Below the pieces are notes generated by a model. That model was not told the DNA's origin and did no database searches. It saw only the letters and a list, made by a program, of their open reading frames with translations. Positions 30,739 to 36,792 of a stretch of 36,792 nt of DNA are shown here, piece by piece (the stretch's first letter is position 1; every line of letters begins with the position of its first letter). The stretch is from positions 1 through 36,792 of the forward strand of contig NZ_CAMIHH010000020.1 in assembly GCF_946220915.1 (NCBI RefSeq), written 5' to 3'. Position numbers and translations under genes: made by a program. The stretch comes from an uncultured Flavobacterium sp. (GTDB lineage Bacteria; Bacteroidota; Bacteroidia; Flavobacteriales; Flavobacteriaceae).

Positions 30739-32988
30739 ATGAAACTGAAATTTACTTTTTTACTAATGTTGCTTGCCGGCTTTGGGCATGGCCAGGTAAC
30801 CAACGAAGGAAAACCTGCAAGCTGGAAAGTGCAGGGCCTGCAGGATATTTCGCCTGCCGTAATGCCAAAGTTCGACCTGGCTGCACTAGAGGCCGAAGAT
30901 GAGGCCAACAAGAACAGAAAGGATATTCCATGGAGGTTCGGGACTGAATTCCTCGTAGACCATAACCTGCAAAACAGCGGCCAGTGGCATGTTTTGCCCA
31001 ATAGTGACAGGATATGGAGGATGCGCTACAGGTCTGCCGGGGCAAAAAGCCTTAATTTCCTGTTCAGTGATTTTTACATGCCAAAGGGTGCAAAAGTATA
31101 TTTGTACAGCAACGACCGTTCTGACCTGCTGGGCGCCTATGACGAAACGCAGAATAATGATGAAAGGGTGCTGGGCACCTGGCTGGTACAGGGAGAGGAT
31201 GTGTGGATCGAATATTTTGAGCCGCATGATGTGGCCGGACAGGGGAAGCTAGAAGTTTTTAAAGTTGTGCATGGATACCGCAGTACAGCGGGAATGATGA
31301 AAGCGGTTACTGAAGGTGAGTCTGGCGCGTGCAACTATGATGTGGAATGCTACATGGGCGAGATAGACGGCCTCAAGGACATCAATAAAAGGGCCGCGGT
31401 GCTGCTGGTCGTAAATAACAACAGCTGGTGCTCGGGTGCCCTTATCAATAATACAAGCAATGACGGAACGCCTTATGTACTTACCGCCGATCATTGTTAC
31501 TCCAATCCGGCACAATGGGCTTTCCGTTTTAACTGGATAAGCCCCAATCCGGTGTGCGTGGGTACCCAGGCAAGTACGCCTAATACTAACTTTTACCAGA
31601 CTGCCAGCGGTTCCCAGCTGCGCGCCAGGAATGCAGGAAGCGATTTTTGCCTGGTAAGGATAACAGCCAACCTGCCTTCTTCCTGGAACCTTGTTTGGGC
31701 AGGGTGGGACCGTAGTGATGTAGCGCCTGCCTCTACATTTGGTATACACCACCCGGCAGGTGACATTATGAAAGCCTGCGTAGACCTGGATCCGCCTACA
31801 CAGCAGACAGGGCAGGGCGCAGAGCTGTGGTGGGTTGAAGACTGGGAGCTTGGAGTTACCGAAGGAGGTTCGTCGGGTTCGCCTTTATTCGACAATAACG
31901 GCAGGATCATAGGGCAGCTTTATTTTGGTGGGGCAGACTGTAATGGGACAGAGTATAATGGCGAATATGATGCTTACGGGCGTTTTGGCATATCGTGGAA
32001 TGGCATTACGCCTGGCACAAGGCTTCGTGACTGGCTGGATCCAAACAATACCGGGGCGGAAACATTAGATGTATGGCCGCCTCAGCAAATTGCTGCGCTC
32101 GATGCAAAAATCGTTCTGTCAGAAATAGCAGGGACAGCATGCAGCACGGTAATGACACCGGTTGTAAAGCTTATCAATAAAGGCGCTGATCCGTTAACTT
32201 CTGCGGCATTTAACTACACGCTTAATGACGGCACACCCGCTGTTTATAACTGGACCGGCAACCTTGCCAATAGCCAGTCGGAAGATGTAGCGCTCCCGCA
32301 GGTAAATGGTATTTCGGGAGAAAATGTTGTAGATATTACCGTTAGCCTCCCTAATGGCGGCACTGACGGCAACACTGCCGACAATACGGTAACAGCAACT
32401 TTTGTTACGCGGGTTTTTGATGTAACCAACGTTACGCTTGACCTGGGTACTGACCTGTATGGCACCGAAACCTCGTGGGAACTCAGGAATGATGCAGGAA
32501 CATTGCTTTATAGCGCCAATGGTCTGGAACCGTTCAGCAGCTATTCCCAAACATTCGCCCTCAGCCAGCAGGGGTGCTATACATTTACCATAAATGACAC
32601 CGCATCAGACGGTATCTGCTGTACTTACGGTGAAGGCTTTTATACACTTACTACTGCCGACGGGCAGGTAATTACACAGGGAGGCGTATTTGGCAGCTCT
32701 GAGTCGGTAAGTTTCCTGCTTCAGGACACAAATGCCACGGCTGAAAGCGCGCTTCAGGCAACGGTAAGAGTATATCCCAACCCCTCGGCAGGGGTGTACA
32801 ACATTGGCGGAAGCAGCACTGCGTTGCGTTACAGGCTGTACAATGTTTTAGGGCAGGAGGTGCAGGCAGGCAGCCTTGCGGCGGGTTCGGGGACTATTGA
32901 CATATCGTCTGCGGCAAGTGGAGTTTACATCCTTAACCTGTCGGACGAAGCCGGGCACAAGGCCGTTTTTAAACTATCCAAAAAATAA
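30739..32988 (+). CDS. Secreted trypsin-fold serine protease with T9SS type A domain
   Basis: 749 residues; signal peptide cut near GHGQ (1-19). A propeptide-like N-terminal region runs to about 195. The protease domain (about 198-440) has the triad H252 in LTADHCYS, D302 in GSDFCLV and S379 in EGGSSGSPLF, as in lysyl-endopeptidase-like enzymes of the S1 clan, with several cysteines for disulfides. A CARDB-like beta domain (about 455-565) follows, then a beta-sandwich region (about 570-670). A type A T9SS sorting domain ends it (VRVYPNPSAGVYNI...VYILNLS, about 675-749). It is an exported endoprotease; specificity cannot be read from the sequence. Confidence 0.9.
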   Translation: MKLKFTFLLMLLAGFGHGQVTNEGKPASWKVQGLQDISPAVMPKFDLAALEAEDEANKNRKDIPWRFGTEFLVDHNLQNSGQWHVLPNSDRIWRMRYRSAGAKSLNFLFSDFYMPKGAKVYLYSNDRSDLLGAYDETQNNDERVLGTWLVQGEDVWIEYFEPHDVAGQGKLEVFKVVHGYRSTAGMMKAVTEGESGACNYDVECYMGEIDGLKDINKRAAVLLVVNNNSWCSGALINNTSNDGTPYVLTADHCYSNPAQWAFRFNWISPNPVCVGTQASTPNTNFYQTASGSQLRARNAGSDFCLVRITANLPSSWNLVWAGWDRSDVAPASTFGIHHPAGDIMKACVDLDPPTQQTGQGAELWWVEDWELGVTEGGSSGSPLFDNNGRIIGQLYFGGADCNGTEYNGEYDAYGRFGISWNGITPGTRLRDWLDPNNTGAETLDVWPPQQIAALDAKIVLSEIAGTACSTVMTPVVKLINKGADPLTSAAFNYTLNDGTPAVYNWTGNLANSQSEDVALPQVNGISGENVVDITVSLPNGGTDGNTADNTVTATFVTRVFDVTNVTLDLGTDLYGTETSWELRNDAGTLLYSANGLEPFSSYSQTFALSQQGCYTFTINDTASDGICCTYGEGFYTLTTADGQVITQGGVFGSSESVSFLLQDTNATAESALQATVRVYPNPSAGVYNIGGSSTALRYRLYNVLGQEVQAGSLAAGSGTIDISSAASGVYILNLSDEAGHKAVFKLSKK

Positions 32989-33004
32989 TCATATAAAGTG
33001 CATG

Positions 33005-33036
33005 AAGCCTGCGTAATGACCGCAGGCTTTTTTTTT
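33005..33036 (+). terminator. Intrinsic terminator of the protease gene
   Basis: AAGCCTGCG, loop TAATGAC, CGCAGGCTT, then a T-run to 33036: the strongest terminator in the window with the tRNA one. Confidence 0.92.
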
Positions 33037-33086
33037 GCGCAATTATCACGCTGCCGGGACTAATTTCAATATTCATAAATAGTTAG

Positions 33087-33094
33087 TACCTTTG
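33087..33094 (+). promoter_or_regulatory. -7 box of rlmN
   Basis: TACCTTTG, an exact TAnnTTTG, only 4 bp before ATG 33099, so the mRNA is probably leaderless or nearly so. Confidence 0.6.
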
Positions 33095-33098
33095 CGCC

Positions 33099-34151
33099 AT
33101 GCAAACGGAAAAGAAAGATATAAGGGCGCTAACAAAGGAACAGCTTCGTGATTTTTTTGTAGCCAATGGAGATAAGGCATTCCGGGGCAACCAGGTGTAT
33201 GAATGGCTGTGGAGCAAACACGCCCACAGTTTTGAAGACATGACCAATGTTGCCAAGCCCACCAGGCAAATGCTGGAGGATAACTTTGTGATTAATCACA
33301 TCCATGTTGATGAAATGCAGCAAAGCAGCGACGGAACGGTTAAAAATGCTGTACGCCTGCACGACGGCCTTGTAGTGGAATCGGTACTCATACCGACAGA
33401 AACACGCACGACTGCCTGTGTATCGAGCCAGGTAGGGTGCAGCCTCGACTGTAACTTTTGTGCCACCGCACGCCTAAAGCGCATGCGCAACCTTAACCCC
33501 GACGAAATATACGACCAGGTGGCCGCCATAGACAGCGAAAGCCGCCTGTACCATAACAGGCCATTATCCAATATAGTTTTCATGGGGATGGGCGAACCGC
33601 TGATGAATTACAACAATGTGCTGAAAGCCATCGAGAAGATCACCTCGCCCGAAGGATTGGGCATTTCTGCCAAGCGCATTACCGTTTCTACTTCGGGGAT
33701 ACCAAAGATGATAAAAAAAATGGCAGATGACGGGGTAAAGTTTAAGCTGGCTGTTTCACTGCATTCGGCTATAGATGAGGTACGCTCGCAGATCATGCCG
33801 TTCAGTAAAAGCTTTCCGCTGAAAGACCTCAGGGAGTCGCTTGAATACTGGTACAAAATGACCAAAAGCCGTGTTACGTACGAATATGTTGTATGGAAAG
33901 GCATTAACGACAGGAAACAGGACATAGAGGCCCTGGTGAAATTTTGCCGCCATGTACCCTGCAAGGTTAACCTCATAGAGTATAATCCTATTGATGATGG
34001 CGAATTCCAGCAGGCCGGTCCTGAAACTATTGAGGCTTACATAAAAGCGCTCGAAAACGACGGTGTGGTTGTAAAAGTGCGCCGGAGCCGGGGAAAAGAT
34101 ATCGATGCTGCCTGCGGGCAGCTGGCCAACAAAAATGAAGCGGCGGTATAA
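33099..34151 (+). CDS. rlmN: 23S rRNA/tRNA adenine C2-methyltransferase RlmN
   Basis: 350 residues. Radical-SAM enzyme that methylates C2 of A2503 in 23S rRNA and A37 in some tRNAs. The [4Fe-4S] cysteines are C114, C118 and C121 in GCSLDCNFCATARL; the conserved C-terminal cysteine of the two-cysteine mechanism is C339 in DAACGQL. GMGEPL and LAVSLHSA are also present. The N-terminal accessory helix-turn region (FRGNQVYEWLWSK) is typical. Monocistronic, with its own promoter and a hairpin after the stop. Confidence 0.96.
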   Translation: MQTEKKDIRALTKEQLRDFFVANGDKAFRGNQVYEWLWSKHAHSFEDMTNVAKPTRQMLEDNFVINHIHVDEMQQSSDGTVKNAVRLHDGLVVESVLIPTETRTTACVSSQVGCSLDCNFCATARLKRMRNLNPDEIYDQVAAIDSESRLYHNRPLSNIVFMGMGEPLMNYNNVLKAIEKITSPEGLGISAKRITVSTSGIPKMIKKMADDGVKFKLAVSLHSAIDEVRSQIMPFSKSFPLKDLRESLEYWYKMTKSRVTYEYVVWKGINDRKQDIEALVKFCRHVPCKVNLIEYNPIDDGEFQQAGPETIEAYIKALENDGVVVKVRRSRGKDIDAACGQLANKNEAAV

Positions 34152-34174
34152 TTACAATGCCTCATAAAAATAGA

Positions 34175-34199
34175 AAGGCCCGGTCATTTACCGGGCCTT
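34175..34199. terminator. Bidirectional terminator hairpin
   Basis: AAGGCCCGGT, loop CATTT, ACCGGGCCTT: a perfect 10-bp stem between convergent rlmN and the HtrA-like gene. Confidence 0.75.
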
Positions 34200-34219
34200 A
34201 TGTTATGAAATAGCTATGA

Positions 34220-35746
34220 TTAGTAGCTTATTGACAGCTCCTTACATATGGTTTCGGCAGGGATGGAGAAGCCAAGCCCCTCTACGCCAACCCCAAATAC
34301 TTTTGCATTTACAACCCCGATGAATTCGCCATTCTTATTCACGAGCGCGCCGCCGCTGTTTCCACCGTTTACGCTGGCATCTGTCTGGATAAGGTTGTTT
34401 TTCTCATGGGTCCTGAAACCGGAAATGATCCCTTTACTTAGCGACTGTCCAAGCTCGATGGATTTTGGCGTACCAATGGCAAAAATTTCGTCACCTATCC
34501 TGTAGTTTTTCGTGTCAGGAAGTAGGAAGGCATGAACAAAAGCACCTTCCACTTTAAGCAGGGCAAGGTCCGAATATTCATTTTTACGGATTAATTTTGC
34601 GCTGTATTCCTTGCCGTCTTTGGTAACTACCGTAAGCTTGTCGTTGGCCGATACAACATGGAAATTGGTTACGATGTAGCCATCGTTGGTAATAAAGCAC
34701 CCACTGCCGTGGCCGTCTTTAGTTTTGATGGTAACTGTGGCATCCATCGCATCTTCAAGATTGCTTACAATGCTCGGGCGCACCAGTTTCAGGCCCTCAA
34801 GCTTAATCTCTTTCGATTCCTGTTGTTCTAATAGCTTTGCAACATCCTTGGTGGCAAGGAACGTGAAGAACGATTCGTTAATGGCGTCTTCAATGCTTTT
34901 TTTCATGGCAACGTCGCCTTTGGTAAGCGCAAACTCACCCGACTGCCCCTTCATGGTCTTCTTGAATTTTGACTGGTTGTACAGGTCAAATATTTCCCAT
35001 TCGATGTCAAGCTTGGTGATAAGGAAATTCATGTAGCGCTTGGCATTGAAGCTGTAAACGTTGTCAAACTCTACTTTCTTTATCTTTGCGCTGATGTTAA
35101 GCGTGTTAGTATTGCTTTTGAAGATGGTGTTTGTAGTATCAACATAATTGTACTTTTTAAGCATCTCATTTACGGCATCTGTAAAGATCGAGTTGTCAAA
35201 TTTGATATCCTCATCAGCCGAACCGTTATCCTTGTATTTATTTTTGTTTTTCTTAAGCTGCCTGTGCTTTATAAGGGTAAACTTTATGTCTTCCTTCTTT
35301 ACATCAAAAGCAGTATTTTTCAGGTAAACATACTTTTGGTTGTTAGAACGGCTTGCAATGGCAAGCATGTCTTTGGTTGTGTTAAGCTCTTTTTCGTAAT
35401 TGAACGATTTCGGCCCGTAATCCATAAATGGCGGGTACAATAATATCCCGAAAGGAATCCATGACATGATATGAAGCGGGGATTTCTTGTTTTGATAATG
35501 CACCTTGTATACGGGTTTGTATCCGTCGCGTTCTACACGAACTTGTTTTACAGCTGCATTGCGTTCCATTTTAGTAACTACCGATTTTCCTGTACCCTGC
35601 AGCACATCATCTACATATACTTTCGAATCGCTTGAACTTGTAACTACCGTAACTTTTTGTGTCTTTGAATTAAGGATCGATGCGCAGCTCCCGAAAACAA
35701 AAGGTACAGTAGCCAACAGACAAAATTTGGCAAGATTAGTTTTCAT
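34220..35746 (-). CDS. Lipoprotein with C-terminal HtrA-like trypsin domain
   Basis: 508 residues. A lipobox at C21 (FGSC) predicts a lipid anchor. Residues about 30-85 resemble a PEGA-like small beta domain (KVYVDDVLQGTGKSVVTKM...VRVERDGYKPV). A short hydrophobic segment follows at about 92-107, then a region to about 320 with no recognised family. The C-terminus (about 335-508) is a trypsin-2/S1C domain with H363 in VTNFHVV, D393 in SDLALLKV and S464 in NGGNSGGALV. Unlike DegP, no PDZ domain follows; the protein ends just after the protease fold. It is a probable envelope protease with an unusual N-terminal half. Promoter at 35774-35804. Confidence 0.85.
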   Translation of the reverse strand: MKTNLAKFCLLATVPFVFGSCASILNSKTQKVTVVTSSSDSKVYVDDVLQGTGKSVVTKMERNAAVKQVRVERDGYKPVYKVHYQNKKSPLHIMSWIPFGILLYPPFMDYGPKSFNYEKELNTTKDMLAIASRSNNQKYVYLKNTAFDVKKEDIKFTLIKHRQLKKNKNKYKDNGSADEDIKFDNSIFTDAVNEMLKKYNYVDTTNTIFKSNTNTLNISAKIKKVEFDNVYSFNAKRYMNFLITKLDIEWEIFDLYNQSKFKKTMKGQSGEFALTKGDVAMKKSIEDAINESFFTFLATKDVAKLLEQQESKEIKLEGLKLVRPSIVSNLEDAMDATVTIKTKDGHGSGCFITNDGYIVTNFHVVSANDKLTVVTKDGKEYSAKLIRKNEYSDLALLKVEGAFVHAFLLPDTKNYRIGDEIFAIGTPKSIELGQSLSKGIISGFRTHEKNNLIQTDASVNGGNSGGALVNKNGEFIGVVNAKVFGVGVEGLGFSIPAETICKELSISY

Positions 35747-35773
35747 AAATAGGTTAAAGTTTTGTTAAGGCGG

Positions 35774-35804
35774 TAAAGATATAAATATGCGGCAATCCTG
35801 CAAA
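35774..35804 (-). promoter_or_regulatory. Promoter of the HtrA-like lipoprotein gene
   Basis: Minus-strand TTTG (35801-35804), 19-bp spacer, TATCTTTA (35774-35781), one mismatch in the -7 box. Confidence 0.6.
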
Positions 35805-35846
35805 TATTTTATTGGCAAATCTCAGGTAGGTAAACTAAAGGTTTAT

Positions 35847-35854
35847 TATCTTTG
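35847..35854 (+). promoter_or_regulatory. -7 box of the polyprenyl synthase gene
   Basis: TATCTTTG, an exact TAnnTTTG, 6 bp before ATG 35861. Confidence 0.55.
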
Positions 35855-35860
35855 AAGCCG

Positions 35861-36792
35861 ATGAAAATCACAGAACAAATCAAGCAGCCCATAGCGCAGG
35901 AAATGGAACTTTTTGAGGAAAAGTTTCGCGATTCGATGTCATCAAAAGTTTCGCTGCTTAACCGTATTACCTACTACATTGTAAACCGGAAGGGCAAGCA
36001 GATGCGCCCCATGTTCGTATTCCTTACTGCTAAAATGATAAGTGGCGGAACTGTGAACGAGCGTACTTATCGTGGCGCGGCAGTAATAGAGCTGATCCAT
36101 ACGGCTACGCTGGTTCATGATGATGTAGTAGACGACAGCAACAGGAGAAGGGGCTTTTTCTCTATAAATGCGCTGTGGAAAAACAAAATTGCAGTTTTGG
36201 TGGGAGACTACCTGCTTTCCAAGGGATTGCTGCTCTCTATTGATAATGGCGATTTTGACCTGCTGCGCATAATTTCGGTAGCTGTACGTGAAATGAGCGA
36301 AGGTGAGCTGCTGCAAATAGAAAAAGCACGCAGGCTGGATATTACCGAAGATGTTTATTATGAGATCATTCGCCAGAAAACAGCAACACTCATTGCTGCG
36401 TGCTGCTCACTGGGTGCCTGTTCGGTTGCGCCCCAAAGCGACGATACCGAAAAGATGCGTAAATTCGGCGAACTCATAGGAATGGCTTTCCAGATCAAGG
36501 ACGACCTTTTTGACTATACCGATGATGCCATAGGGAAGCCTACGGGTATCGACATAAAAGAGCAAAAGATGACGCTTCCGTTAATTTATACGCTCAATAA
36601 CTGTAGCAGGGAAGAAAAAAAATGGCTCATCAATTCGGTTAAAAACCATAATAAAGACAAAAAGAGGGTAAAAGAAGTGATTGCTTTTGTAAAGCAAAAG
36701 GGAGGTCTTGAATATGCCGAAAAGCGAATGGCACAGTTTCGTGAAGAGGCACTACAGCTTTTGTCGGATTATCCCCCGTCAGTATATAAGGA
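35861..36792 (+). CDS. Polyprenyl diphosphate synthase (partial)
   Basis: Starts at ATG 35861 (MKITEQIKQPIAQEMELFEE) and runs open to the window end, giving 310 residues of an expected about 325. Trans-isoprenyl diphosphate synthase that condenses IPP onto allylic diphosphates, probably for the menaquinone side chain. The first Asp-rich motif is DDVVD (87-91) followed by RRRG; the second is DDLFD (213-217) in FQIKDDLFDYTDD. GKQMRPMFVF near residue 45 is the IPP-binding part. The residue five before the first motif is alanine (A82), which favours a long-chain product such as octaprenyl, though this is an inference. Confidence 0.93.
   Translation, partial: MKITEQIKQPIAQEMELFEEKFRDSMSSKVSLLNRITYYIVNRKGKQMRPMFVFLTAKMISGGTVNERTYRGAAVIELIHTATLVHDDVVDDSNRRRGFFSINALWKNKIAVLVGDYLLSKGLLLSIDNGDFDLLRIISVAVREMSEGELLQIEKARRLDITEDVYYEIIRQKTATLIAACCSLGACSVAPQSDDTEKMRKFGELIGMAFQIKDDLFDYTDDAIGKPTGIDIKEQKMTLPLIYTLNNCSREEKKWLINSVKNHNKDKKRVKEVIAFVKQKGGLEYAEKRMAQFREEALQLLSDYPPSVYK

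Overview
The window is a chromosomal segment from a Flavobacterium-like member of the Flavobacteriaceae (Bacteroidota). Four things support this. MetH lacks its homocysteine domain, as in the split enzyme of this group. Several proteins carry type IX secretion (T9SS) sorting domains. Many genes have the Bacteroidota -7 promoter motif TAnnTTTG. MutS, RlmN, SppA and the HPPK-deoxynucleoside kinase fusion are all of the Bacteroidota type. Most of the window is ordinary core genome, but it is dotted with small interspersed repeats.

Layout. 1-4355 is a methionine/folate block: the end of a four-helix-bundle protein gene, a methionine synthase gene (metH, cobalamin half) invaded in frame by repeat-derived sequence, and metF. 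4477-7291 holds a periplasmic thioredoxin-fold protein, a PagL-like outer-membrane acyl hydrolase and a GIN-domain lipoprotein. 7422-12109 (minus) holds a large AsmA-like protein and the SppA peptidase. 12329-14254 (plus) holds a FolK-deoxynucleoside kinase fusion and a suppressor-of-fused domain protein. 14340-17748 (minus) holds a T9SS-secreted lectin/Ig-repeat protein and an rRNA/tRNA 2'-O-methyltransferase. 17749-18179 is a repeat-rich spacer with a probable structured RNA. mutS follows, then tRNA-Gly and tRNA-Leu with a clear terminator, then pepE (minus).

22161-25087 is a tandem array of four overlapping paralogous genes for small secreted proteins with a carboxypeptidase-regulatory-like domain; the third is broken by a one-base frameshift. 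25191-27962 is a DUF6702 gene plus an M1 metallopeptidase gene. The rest holds two T9SS cargo proteins (one a trypsin-fold protease), a TatA/E protein, a PAP2 phosphatase, an O-methyltransferase, rlmN, a lipoprotein HtrA-like protease, and the start of a polyprenyl diphosphate synthase gene that runs off the end.

The most unusual feature is in metH. A DUF559 (PD-(D/E)xK nuclease-fold) coding segment, bounded by a perfect 28-bp inverted repeat, sits in frame inside the AdoMet (activation) domain. A second palindromic repeat is in frame in an interdomain linker, and two more copies lie between metH and metF. This resembles the in-frame palindromic elements of Rickettsia, but here one element carries a nuclease domain. 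A second theme is a set of unrelated short sequences that all have a 7-bp period, two of them encoding protein N-termini. All assignments come from reading the sequence; no database search was run.
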